DNA of 64,000 nucleotides from Gemmatimonas aurantiaca. GTDB taxonomy: Bacteria; Gemmatimonadota; Gemmatimonadetes; Gemmatimonadales; Gemmatimonadaceae. This document shows positions 18,105 through 26,675 of the stretch, piece by piece (position 1 is the first letter of the stretch; each line of letters begins with the position of its first letter). Under the pieces are notes generated by a model. It was not told the origin of the DNA, searched no databases, and worked only from the letters and a program-made list of their open reading frames with translations. The translations under genes and the position numbers were made by a program. Where the stretch lies: assembly GCF_037190085.1 (NCBI RefSeq), contig NZ_JBBCJO010000005.1:248001-312000 (forward strand). Reading direction: 5' to 3'.

Positions 18105-19231
18105 ACACCGCCGGTTTCACCAGGCGCTTCATGGCGTTGCTGCGCAAGGAAGTGCGGCAGATGCTGCGCGACCGGAGCAACATGGCCGTCGGACTGCTGC
18201 TGCCGGCAGCGCTGATTCTGCTCTTCGGGTACGGTCTGTCCTTCGACGTGAAGAACGCACCTGTTGCGGTGGTGCTCGAAGACACGTCTCCCGTGGCGCG
18301 TGACGTGGTGGATGGGCTCCAGGGCACCAGTTACCTGACGCCGGTGTGGACGACCAGCATGGTCGACGCCGAGGCGCGCCTGCGCGCCGGTGACGTCGAC
18401 GCCATCGTGCGCATTCCGGTGGATTTTCCGAGTCGTCTCGCGGCCGGAGACGCCCGCATCCAGCTCGTGCTCAACGGCGCCAACTCCAGCACCGCGCAGA
18501 CGGTGGAAGGATATGTCAGCGGCGCGATCGGCACCTGGGCGCAGCGACAGGTCGAGCGGGCAGGCAACAAGCCGTTCGCCATGGGCGGCGTCGAGGTGGT
18601 GCAGCGCATGTGGTTCAACGAGGCCGGCATCAGTACGTGGTATCTGGTGCCCGGATTGATCGTGCTGGTGATGACGCTGATCGGCGCGTTCCTCACCTCG
18701 CTGCTGATCGCGCGGGAATGGGAACGTGGTACCCTCGAGGCGTTGTTCGTGACACCGGTCCGGCCGATGGAACTCGTGCTGGCCAAACTCGTGCCGTACC
18801 TCGTGATCGGCGCCATCGATCTCGTCCTGTGCCTCCTGGCGGCGAGGTTTCTCTTTCACGTGCCCATTCGCGGGTCGCTGTCGATCATCTATCTGATCTC
18901 GATGCTGTACCTCACGGTTTCACTGCTGCTGGGACTGTTCATTTCCGGTGTCACACGCAACCAGTTCCAGGCCAGTCAGATCGCGCTGGTGGCCAGCTTC
19001 ATGCCGGCGTTGATGCTGTCCGGGTTCGTGTTCGATCTGCGCAACGTGCCGATGGCCATCCGGGTCGTGAGTCATGTGCTGCCCGCCACCCATTTCATGG
19101 GTCTGATCAAGACCCTGTTCCTGGCCGGCAACGATTGGTCGGCGATTCTGCGCAGCACCATCATTCTCTCGGCGTATGCGGTGGTGCTGGCCTGGGCGAC
19201 GCAGCGAACGTTGCGCAAGAGACTCGACTGA
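18101..19231 (+). CDS. ABC-2 type permease (first)
   Basis: 376 residues with the YhhJ/YbhS/YbhR fold: one N-terminal helix (about 25-45), a large periplasmic domain (about 50-180), then five helices (about 185-370). The ABC-2 signature region contains E-W-E-R-G-T-L-E, with the coupling Glu-Arg-Gly-Thr typical of these exporters. It pairs with the following permease as a heterodimer energised by the tandem ATPase. An eight-codon ORF couples it to the ATPase gene, and its stop shares TGATG with the next permease. Confidence 0.92.
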   Translation: MNTAGFTRRFMALLRKEVRQMLRDRSNMAVGLLLPAALILLFGYGLSFDVKNAPVAVVLEDTSPVARDVVDGLQGTSYLTPVWTTSMVDAEARLRAGDVDAIVRIPVDFPSRLAAGDARIQLVLNGANSSTAQTVEGYVSGAIGTWAQRQVERAGNKPFAMGGVEVVQRMWFNEAGISTWYLVPGLIVLVMTLIGAFLTSLLIAREWERGTLEALFVTPVRPMELVLAKLVPYLVIGAIDLVLCLLAARFLFHVPIRGSLSIIYLISMLYLTVSLLLGLFISGVTRNQFQASQIALVASFMPALMLSGFVFDLRNVPMAIRVVSHVLPATHFMGLIKTLFLAGNDWSAILRSTIILSAYAVVLAWATQRTLRKRLD

Positions 19232-20376
19232 TGCCGTCGTCTTTCGTGGCCACGATGGCCCAGATCGGTGCGCTGATCGTCAAGGAACTGCGGGCGATCC
19301 TCAAGGAGCCGTCCAGTCGCGCCATCCTGCTGGCGCCGGCATTGCTGCAGGGGCTGCTGTTCGGGTACGGCGCCACGTACGATCTCAAACATGTGCCGTA
19401 CGCGGTGCTGGACCAGAGCCGGAGCGCGGCGTCCATCGCCCTGCTCGCCCGACTGGATGGCACCGGGGTGTTCGTGCGCGACGCCACGCTGACGTCATCC
19501 AGTCAGATCGCCGGCGAAATCGACGCCGGGAAGGCATTGATGGTGATCGGCATTCCATCCGATTTCGAGGTGCGGCTGGCGGCGGGCCAGCGCGCTCCGC
19601 TGCAGGTGATTCTCGATGGCCGGAACTCCTCGACGGCCGGCGCGGCGTCTGCCTACGTGGGCGCGATTGTGGCCGGATACAACGCCACGCTGGGCGGTGA
19701 TGCACGGAGCGGCGGTACGCCAGCGAACACTCCCGCGGTCACCATCGAACGGCGCGCCTGGTACAATCCCAACCTCGAATCGCGCTGGAATCTGATGCCG
19801 GCACTGATCGCCGCGCTGAGCATGATCCAGACCCTGCTGCTGGCCGCGTTGTCCGTGGCGCGCGAACGCGAACAGGGCACGTTCGATCAGTTGCTGGTGA
19901 CACCGCTGACGCCCATGCAGATCCTGATCGGCAAGGCACTGCCGGCCATTCTCGTGGGACTGCTGCAGTCCACCATCATCTTCCTGATCATCCGGTTCTG
20001 GTTCGGGATCCCGATGAACGGATCGGTGGGGCTGCTCTATCTGGGGCTACTCACCTTCAACATCGCCGTGGTGGGCGTGGGCCTCTCCATCTCGGCGCTC
20101 TCGATGAGCATGCAGCAAGCGATGCTCTACACCTTCCTGCTGATCATGCCGCTGATGCTGCTGTCCGGATTGCTCACGCCGGTGCGCAACATGCCGCGGG
20201 TGCTGCAGGTCGCGACGTATGCCAATCCGCTGCGCTTCGGCATGAGCATCGTGCGTGGGGTGTATCTCGAAGGGGCAGGACTCGCCGAGGTCTGGCCCGC
20301 GTTCATTCCGTTGTTCGTGCTCGCCGCCGTGACGCTGCCGCTGGCGGCGTGGCTGTTCCGCAACCGGATGTCCTGA
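19231..20376 (+). CDS. ABC-2 type permease (second)
   Basis: 381 residues, paralogous to the preceding gene: N-terminal helix, periplasmic domain of about 140 residues, and a C-terminal five-helix ABC-2 core carrying E-R-E-Q-G-T-F-D. The start is the ATG in the TGATG overlap; the frame is open upstream only through the first permease. The fixed order adaptor-ATPase-permease-permease-outer membrane factor indicates a complete trans-envelope exporter. Its substrate cannot be read from sequence. Confidence 0.92.
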   Translation: MPSSFVATMAQIGALIVKELRAILKEPSSRAILLAPALLQGLLFGYGATYDLKHVPYAVLDQSRSAASIALLARLDGTGVFVRDATLTSSSQIAGEIDAGKALMVIGIPSDFEVRLAAGQRAPLQVILDGRNSSTAGAASAYVGAIVAGYNATLGGDARSGGTPANTPAVTIERRAWYNPNLESRWNLMPALIAALSMIQTLLLAALSVAREREQGTFDQLLVTPLTPMQILIGKALPAILVGLLQSTIIFLIIRFWFGIPMNGSVGLLYLGLLTFNIAVVGVGLSISALSMSMQQAMLYTFLLIMPLMLLSGLLTPVRNMPRVLQVATYANPLRFGMSIVRGVYLEGAGLAEVWPAFIPLFVLAAVTLPLAAWLFRNRMS

Positions 20377-20378
20377 TC

Positions 20379-21902
20379 ATGCGCGTCACCATGACTGCTC
20401 TGCTTCGTAGCCTTCATTGCCCATCGCGCATCGGCGCCCTCGGGCGCGCGGCCCTCGTCGTGCTGGCCACAGGGTGTGCGGTGGGCCCGAAGTTCGTGAA
20501 ACCCACGCCGGTCGCCCCCGACACCTGGACCAGTTGGCGCAGCACGGACTCGACGCTGTACGAGACGGTCACCGCACAACCGCTGCGCGTCGACTGGTGG
20601 CGCGCCTTCCATGACCCCGTGCTGGACAGCCTGATACAGCGCGCGTTCACCGCGAGCCCCGATCTCCGCACGGCGGCGCTGCATTTTGCCCAGGCTCGCG
20701 TACAGCGCGGTATCGTGGCGGCGCAACGCGGGCCGCAGGCCGGCTTGGGCGCCGGGGTCACCGGGCAGCGGCAGAGCGAGTATGGCGCCGGTACCCGCAT
20801 GATCGACGCCATCGGCGGCAATCGCTCGAAGCTGGTGGAACTGCTGAGTGAACCGTTCACACTGTATCAGGCCGGCTTCGATGCGTCGTGGGAACTGGAC
20901 CTGTGGGGCCGGACACGTCGGTCCATCGAGGCCGGCGATGCCGACGTGGACCAGCAGAAGGCCCTGCTGGAAATGGCTTGGCTTTCCCTGGTCAGTGACG
21001 TGGGTCGCAACTACGTCGACCTGCGCGTCACCCAACGCCAGATCCAGTTGGTGCGCGAGGAGGCCGCGGTGCTGGAGGAGCACCTGGAAATCACCGAGGC
21101 GCAGGTGCAGAGTGGTGTACGCGATCAGCTGGCGCTCGAGCAACAGCAGATCGACCGCACCCTCTGGGCCCAATTGTCGCTCCTGCTGTCACAGGAAGGG
21201 GCGATCTCCAACCAGATCGCCGCGCTGCTGGGCGAACGCCCCGGCGCCCTGCGTGATCTGCTCGCCGCCCGCGATGTCGATATCCAGATGCCACTCCCCG
21301 ATCTGGCGTTCGGACTGCCTTCGGAGGTCGCGCTGCGTCGACCCGACATCCGCGCGGCCGAAGCCCGCCTGCGGCGCGCGACGGCGGGCATCGGCATCGC
21401 CCGTGCGGCGTTGTATCCGAGCATCCGGCTCGGCGCGCGCTTCGGCTACGAATCCTATCTGCGCGGCGAATTCGCCGACTGGGGAAGCCATACCTGGTCG
21501 GTGGGTCCGAGCCTCGACCTGCCGCTGTTCGACCGGGGCCGGCGCCGGGCCGTGGTGCAACTGCGGGAGTTGGAGCAGCAGGAAGCCGCGGTGCAATACC
21601 AGCAGACGGTGCTCAGGGCATGGCGGGACATCGATGATGCCGTGAACGCCTACACGGCGGAGCGGCAACGCGCGGAAGGGCTCTGGGGGAGCGTGCGCAA
21701 CGCCTCCGATGCCCATGACCTCATGCAGGCGCGATACACGGCGGGCATCGTCGATTACACGGCGGTCCTCGAGAGCCGGCGGCTCTTTCTGCGCACGCGC
21801 CGCTATGCGATGGCGGCGGAGGGCCGTCTGCACACCAGCTATATCGCCATCAACAAGGCGCTCGGCAATGTGCCGATGGGGCCGGACGTGATGATGAAGT
21901 AG
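20379..21902 (+). CDS. TolC/NodT-family outer-membrane efflux lipoprotein
   Basis: 507 residues from an ATG 2 bp after the permease stop; a second ATG lies four codons later. The signal peptide ends at a lipobox-like A-T-G-C, after which the mature protein begins Cys-Ala-Val-Gly-Pro-Lys-Phe, as in NodT-family factors. Two outer-membrane-efflux repeats follow (about 70-270 and 300-500) with long alpha-hairpins and an L-P-L-F-D-R-G-R-R segment. It is the outer channel for this operon's exporter. Confidence 0.92.
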   Translation: MRVTMTALLRSLHCPSRIGALGRAALVVLATGCAVGPKFVKPTPVAPDTWTSWRSTDSTLYETVTAQPLRVDWWRAFHDPVLDSLIQRAFTASPDLRTAALHFAQARVQRGIVAAQRGPQAGLGAGVTGQRQSEYGAGTRMIDAIGGNRSKLVELLSEPFTLYQAGFDASWELDLWGRTRRSIEAGDADVDQQKALLEMAWLSLVSDVGRNYVDLRVTQRQIQLVREEAAVLEEHLEITEAQVQSGVRDQLALEQQQIDRTLWAQLSLLLSQEGAISNQIAALLGERPGALRDLLAARDVDIQMPLPDLAFGLPSEVALRRPDIRAAEARLRRATAGIGIARAALYPSIRLGARFGYESYLRGEFADWGSHTWSVGPSLDLPLFDRGRRRAVVQLRELEQQEAAVQYQQTVLRAWRDIDDAVNAYTAERQRAEGLWGSVRNASDAHDLMQARYTAGIVDYTAVLESRRLFLRTRRYAMAAEGRLHTSYIAINKALGNVPMGPDVMMK

Positions 21903-21908
21903 CGGGAA

Positions 21909-21950
21909 CGGCGGGGGAGTGCCCACGGCACAGACCGGTGCCGTCCCGCC
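21909..21950 (+). terminator. hairpin after efflux operon
   Basis: A perfect 7 bp stem (ACGGCAC 21925-21931 with GTGCCGT 21938-21944) sits inside an outer GGCGGG/CCCGCC pair with a bulge. There is no T-tract, so it is a weak intrinsic terminator candidate at most. Confidence 0.4.
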
Positions 21951-21987
21951 GCTCCTCGGGGATACCGGAATCCGCTAGATTCAGAGG

Positions 21988-24549
21988 ATGCCCCATCGTC
22001 ACATCCCTGAACTGCTTGCCCCTGCCGGTACGCTCGATGCCGTCCGCGCGGCCGTCGCCAATGGCGCGAACGCCGTGTACCTCGGGGCGTCCATGTACAA
22101 TGCCCGGGATGAAGGCGCGCAGCTCTCGCTCGACGAACTGGGGCAGGCCTGCGCCATCGCGCATGCGCGCGGGGTGCGCGTGTATCTCACATTCAATGTG
22201 CTCATCAAACCCCATGAGCTGAACGAAGCGCTGAGCTACCTGGGCGAGTGCATCGATCGTGGTATCGATGCGGCCATCGTGCAGGACCTTGGCGTGGTGC
22301 GCCTCATCCAGCAGGTGTATCCGCAATTCGAGGTGCATGGCAGCACGCAGATGACGGTGCACGATGTCGCCGGTGCGCAGGTGATGCAGAAGCTGGGCCT
22401 GGAACGTGTGGTGCTCGCCCGCGAGAACACGCTCGAGGACATCCGGGCCATTCGCGAAGCGGTGCCCGATCTCGGACTCGAGACCTTCGTGCATGGTGCG
22501 CTCTGCATCTCGTATTCGGGACAGTGTTTCATGTCGGGCATGATCAGTGAACGTTCCGCCAACCGCGGGTCGTGCGCACAATCGTGCCGCAAGGACTACA
22601 CGCTCAACGACGACCTGACGGGTGAGACACTCGACACCGGGTACCTGATCAGCACGAAGGACCTGGCGGCGCACGATCATCTCGAGGCCATCGCGAAGCT
22701 GGGCATCGGCTGCCTCAAGGTGGAAGGCCGCAAGAAGAAGCCCGAATACGTGGCCACGGTCACGAAAGCCTATCGGGGCTGGCTCGATGGCATCGCCCGC
22801 GGTGAAGAGGGACGCGCGCCTTCCATCGAAGAGGTGGAGCCGCTGGTGCAGATCTTCAGCCGCGGCAACACCGGTGGCATGTACGGTGGGCGGCAGGGGC
22901 GTGAGTACATCACGCGCACCCAACCGGACAATCGTGGGCTCACGATCGGCACGGTGGTGGGGCAGGAGGGTGGTGATCTCGTGGTGGAGGTGACGCGTCC
23001 CCTGGCCGTTGGTGACGGGCTGGGTTTCGAATCACCGGAGCCCGCATCCGCCGCGAGCATCGGCGGCACCGTGCAGCGCGTGCGCACCGTTGGGACCCGT
23101 GATGGTGCGGAGGATGCCGGGGAGCGCCTGCATCGCCAGGTGATCACCGTGCGCAGCGGCCTCCGTCCGACTCGCGTGGCGGATGGCTGGCGTGTGGTGC
23201 GCACCAGCGATGTGACGCTGTTGAGCAACGCGCAGGCGTCGTACGCCAATGTGTCCGTGCCAGATCGTGTGGGACTCGCACGGGTTGACGTGCGCTGCTT
23301 CGGTCATGCCGGTGGTCCCCTCAAGACGCTGTGGCGAACGGGGGACATCGAGGTGACGGTGCGTGGTGAGGTGATGCTCGCGCCGGCCAGCAAGCGCGCG
23401 CTGGACATGACGCAACTGCGCGAACAGTTGGGTCGCCTGGGCGGCACCCCCTTCAAACTGGGCGCGGTGGACATCACCGGTCTGGGGGAAGGACTTTTCC
23501 TGCCGGTGAGCGAGCTCAATCGCCTGCGTCAGGACGCCGTGGAACAACTCGAGCAGCAACTGGGCTGGGCACAACTCAGCGATGCGGCCGTGCGAACGGC
23601 ACGAATCGAAGAATGTGTCGCCCATGTGCCGATCGCGGCGGACACGATGCCGATCGTTCCGCCGATGGTTCCGTCGGCGGTCCCTGCCGAGACACCTCAT
23701 GCCCTGCGGGCGATCGTGTACGATCTCGCGGCAGCGCGCGAAGCCGCGGCGGGCGGTGCGACGGAAATCGTGTTCGATCCATTCCTGCGGCATCCGGCGC
23801 CCCCGCGCAGCCGCGTCATCGCGCTGCGGGATGAACTCGCCGAGCAGGGCATTGGGCTGCGTCTCCGGACACCCACCATCGTGCGTCCTGAAGAGCGGCG
23901 GCAGATCGCGCCGTGGCTGGCACTCGAGCTGCCGTTGCTGAGCGGGCATCTCGGATTGATGCATGAATTCGGCGCCACCCGGGATGTGATTGCCGACTAC
24001 GCCACGAACGTGTTCAACCAGCACACCGCGGCCACGATGTTCGAGTTCGGTGCATCGCGGGTGGTGGCATCCATCGAGCTCACGGTGGACGAGTTGCAGA
24101 TGCTGGTCGCGCCCTGGGGCGGTGCCGGCTTCGACGTACTGGTGTACGGTCGTCCGGAGGGCATGACCATCGAACACTGCGTGCTGAGTGCGGCCTTCGA
24201 TCGGGTACCGACGACGTGCCGCGATCTCTGCGTGCAGAAACACCCGCAGGTGTCGCTCACCGATCCGGCGGGCTACACCTTCGGCGTGGCCACCGACAGC
24301 GCCTGTCGCAACCGGTTGCTGCATTCCCGCCCCATCGACGGCTCCGAGTATCTTCCGGCGCTCTGGTCTCAGGGCATTCGTGGATACCAGATGGTGTTCA
24401 ACGTCCCCGGCGATCCGGTGCAGGCCCTCGTCCGCGCCTATCGTGAAGCGCTCGATGCGCTGGCTTCTGGAGCGACCACCGTGGGCTCGGCCTCCCGTAC
24501 GCTGCTCGATGGCGCATTCACGCGCGGACATTTTGCGCGGGCTGTGTAA
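21988..24549 (+). CDS. U32-family peptidase-like RNA hydroxylation protein (RlhA/TrhP-like) with extended C-terminus
   Basis: 853 residues. The N-terminal TIM-barrel-like U32 domain (about 5-290) carries the cluster C-x6-C (Cys173, Cys180) and N-R-G-S-C-A-Q-S-C (Cys196, Cys200) that bind an Fe-S cluster in RlhA/TrhP proteins. A DUF3656-like beta-rich segment (about 310-540) follows. A final region (about 570-845) looks like a second, diverged U32 unit with E-H-C, T-T-C-R-D-L-C and S-A-C cysteines. Relatives hydroxylate cytidine 2501 of 23S rRNA or uridine 34 of tRNA. Which of these applies here is undecided. Confidence 0.82.
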   Translation: MPHRHIPELLAPAGTLDAVRAAVANGANAVYLGASMYNARDEGAQLSLDELGQACAIAHARGVRVYLTFNVLIKPHELNEALSYLGECIDRGIDAAIVQDLGVVRLIQQVYPQFEVHGSTQMTVHDVAGAQVMQKLGLERVVLARENTLEDIRAIREAVPDLGLETFVHGALCISYSGQCFMSGMISERSANRGSCAQSCRKDYTLNDDLTGETLDTGYLISTKDLAAHDHLEAIAKLGIGCLKVEGRKKKPEYVATVTKAYRGWLDGIARGEEGRAPSIEEVEPLVQIFSRGNTGGMYGGRQGREYITRTQPDNRGLTIGTVVGQEGGDLVVEVTRPLAVGDGLGFESPEPASAASIGGTVQRVRTVGTRDGAEDAGERLHRQVITVRSGLRPTRVADGWRVVRTSDVTLLSNAQASYANVSVPDRVGLARVDVRCFGHAGGPLKTLWRTGDIEVTVRGEVMLAPASKRALDMTQLREQLGRLGGTPFKLGAVDITGLGEGLFLPVSELNRLRQDAVEQLEQQLGWAQLSDAAVRTARIEECVAHVPIAADTMPIVPPMVPSAVPAETPHALRAIVYDLAAAREAAAGGATEIVFDPFLRHPAPPRSRVIALRDELAEQGIGLRLRTPTIVRPEERRQIAPWLALELPLLSGHLGLMHEFGATRDVIADYATNVFNQHTAATMFEFGASRVVASIELTVDELQMLVAPWGGAGFDVLVYGRPEGMTIEHCVLSAAFDRVPTTCRDLCVQKHPQVSLTDPAGYTFGVATDSACRNRLLHSRPIDGSEYLPALWSQGIRGYQMVFNVPGDPVQALVRAYREALDALASGATTVGSASRTLLDGAFTRGHFARAV

Positions 24550-24579
24550 AGCGGGACGAGATTGCAGATCGGCGCGGAT

Positions 24580-24716
24580 TGCGGAATCGGCAACAGCAAC
24601 CGCATAACACAGATTGAACGGATCGTACAGAAACACACCGACCCTGCGGCGGAGATGATCTGTATCCGCGCGTTGCCGCGACATCCGCTCGATCTGCGTT
24701 CTGCTGTTGGGGATAT
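24580..24716. repeat. imperfect inverted repeat between U32 gene and recQ
   Basis: CAACAGCA (from 24591) is mirrored by TGCTGTTG (24702-24709). Inside, the left arm AACACAGATTGAACGGAT (from 24606) mirrors the right-arm segment 24675-24700 with scattered mismatches, giving about two-thirds complementarity over roughly 35 bp. The remainder of the 247 bp gap (24550-24796) holds no gene I can support. The structure resembles a decayed REP/MITE-type element and shares the theme GAACAGCAG/AACAGCA with the repeat at 15.0 kb. Confidence 0.6.
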
Positions 24717-24796
24717 CATCGATGCCTCCGGCAGCCCTCCCCGAAACGATTCGATGACGCACGCAATGAATTGATGTCACACGAATCGCGCGATGC

Positions 24797-26641
24797 ATGT
24801 ACGCTGCAGGCATGTCATCGCTCATGTCACCGACCGCGTCACCGCACGCCTACGGCACGCTGGAGCAGGCCCGCGCCACGTTGCTCCGCCATTTCGGATA
24901 TCCCGACTTCCGGGCGCCGCAACTGCGTGCCGTGCAGGCAGTATTGTCCGGTCGCGATGCCCTGATCGTGCTGCCCACCGGCGGTGGGAAGTCGTTGTGT
25001 TTTCAGGTACCGGCACTGGTGCGGGGAGGATTGACCATCGTCATCTCGCCGCTCATCAGCCTCATGAAGGATCAGGTCGAGGCGTTGGCACGGCGTGGTA
25101 TCGAGGCGGCGTACATCAACAGCACCCTCTCGATGGCGGAGACCACCGATCGCATGGCGCGCGCGCGCGATGGATCGTTGCGACTGCTCTACCTCGCGCC
25201 CGAACGCATGGAGGCGGGGCGCACCTTGCAGCACCTGGCCGACATCGGCATTGCGTTGCTGGCAGTCGACGAGGCGCACTGCATCAGTGAATGGGGACAC
25301 GACTTCCGTCCGAGCTATCGCCGTATCGGCAACATTCGCGAACGACTCGGCGATCCCCAGACGGTGGCCCTGACCGCCACGGCCACCCCGTCGGCCCGCG
25401 CGGATATCACACGCCAACTTGCGTTGCGGAATCCCGAAATCGTCATCGGCGGCTTCGATCGCACCAACCTCACCTATCACGTACAGCCCGCACGCACGCA
25501 GCGGGACAAGGACGCGGCGGCCATCACGCTGCTGCGCGATCAAACGGCGCCGTCGATCGTGTATGCGCCCACCCGCAAATCCGTGGAACGGGTCACCGCC
25601 ATGCTCGTGCGTGGGCGCATCAGAGCCATCGCCTATCATGCGGGACTCGACGATCGGCTGCGACAACGGGCGCAGGATGCCTTCATGGAGGAACGCGCGC
25701 GCGTGATCGTGGCCACCAGCGCGTTCGGCATGGGGATCGACAAGCCCGATGTGCGGCTGGTGGTACATCACGCCATGCCCGGATCCCTCGAAGCGTATTA
25801 CCAGGAGGCGGGACGCGCCGGTCGGGATGGCCACACCAGCACCTGCATTCTGCTGTACAGCTACGCCGACCGCTTCACCTACGAGTATTTCATCACCAAC
25901 ACCCATCCGTCGCGTGGGGTCATCGAACGCACGTGGCATGCGTTGCGGGGCGCGGCCGATGCCGCGGGTCGGGTGCCGCTTTCGCCGGACGACATCATGC
26001 GCCGCCTGTCGACCACCTTCAGCGCATCGCAGATCGAGGCCGCGTTGCGTGTGCTGCTGGCCGCGGGTGCCTGTACCAGAGATGTGACGGCGGGCGGACC
26101 GGTGCATATCCGTCTCCTGGCCAGTCCGGCGCGCATCACCCGCGAGCTGCGCGGGGACCGGGCCTACGACCGGGAAGTGCTGCGCGCACTCTGGCGAGCC
26201 ACCGGACGCTCACTCGAGGCTGGAGCGGCCGTCGATCTCGATGGCCTGCCGCCGGGATTCGGTGGGACGATGGGGATCGTCCCCGTTCTCGAACGGCTGG
26301 CAACCCAGCAGTTCCTCACATGGACGCGTAGAGGGGGTGGCTTTGTGCTCGATCCACGCAGTCGGGATGCGAAATGGCTGCCGGTGGACTGGCAGGCCAT
26401 GGAGCGTCGTCGACGGGCGGACCTGAGTCGACTCGATGCCATGCAGCGCTATGCGCAGACGCGGCAGTGCCGCCGAGCGTTCGTGCTGCGCTATTTTGGG
26501 GATCCCGAGGCGCGTCCGCAGTGTGGTGCGTGCGATCGCTGCCTGGGAGTCACCACATCCCGGTCGTCAGGTGCCACGGGCCTTGCCACAGGCGTCGCCC
26601 GCAGCCTGACGTCGCGGATGCGGTCCCGCCTTTCGCCGTGA
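24797..26641 (+). CDS. recQ: ATP-dependent DNA helicase RecQ
   Basis: 614 residues. Superfamily 2 motifs are complete: Walker A LPTGGGKS (about 59-66), DEAH box in V-D-E-A-H-C-I-S-E-W-G-H (about 157-168), T-A-T-A-T-P, and the motif VI Q-E-x-G-R-A-G-R-D-G. The RecQ zinc-binding cysteines occur late (about residues 557-582, C-R-R-A then C-G-A-C-D-R-C), after a winged-helix-like region. There is no HRDC domain. The unusual late zinc site suggests a divergent RecQ subtype, with the linker region between helicase core and zinc site enlarged. ATGs at codons 6 and 10 are alternative starts. Confidence 0.9.
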   Translation: MYAAGMSSLMSPTASPHAYGTLEQARATLLRHFGYPDFRAPQLRAVQAVLSGRDALIVLPTGGGKSLCFQVPALVRGGLTIVISPLISLMKDQVEALARRGIEAAYINSTLSMAETTDRMARARDGSLRLLYLAPERMEAGRTLQHLADIGIALLAVDEAHCISEWGHDFRPSYRRIGNIRERLGDPQTVALTATATPSARADITRQLALRNPEIVIGGFDRTNLTYHVQPARTQRDKDAAAITLLRDQTAPSIVYAPTRKSVERVTAMLVRGRIRAIAYHAGLDDRLRQRAQDAFMEERARVIVATSAFGMGIDKPDVRLVVHHAMPGSLEAYYQEAGRAGRDGHTSTCILLYSYADRFTYEYFITNTHPSRGVIERTWHALRGAADAAGRVPLSPDDIMRRLSTTFSASQIEAALRVLLAAGACTRDVTAGGPVHIRLLASPARITRELRGDRAYDREVLRALWRATGRSLEAGAAVDLDGLPPGFGGTMGIVPVLERLATQQFLTWTRRGGGFVLDPRSRDAKWLPVDWQAMERRRRADLSRLDAMQRYAQTRQCRRAFVLRYFGDPEARPQCGACDRCLGVTTSRSSGATGLATGVARSLTSRMRSRLSP

Positions 26642-26675
26642 CGTTCCCGACCTCCGCTCCCTCCAGCCGTCAGCA

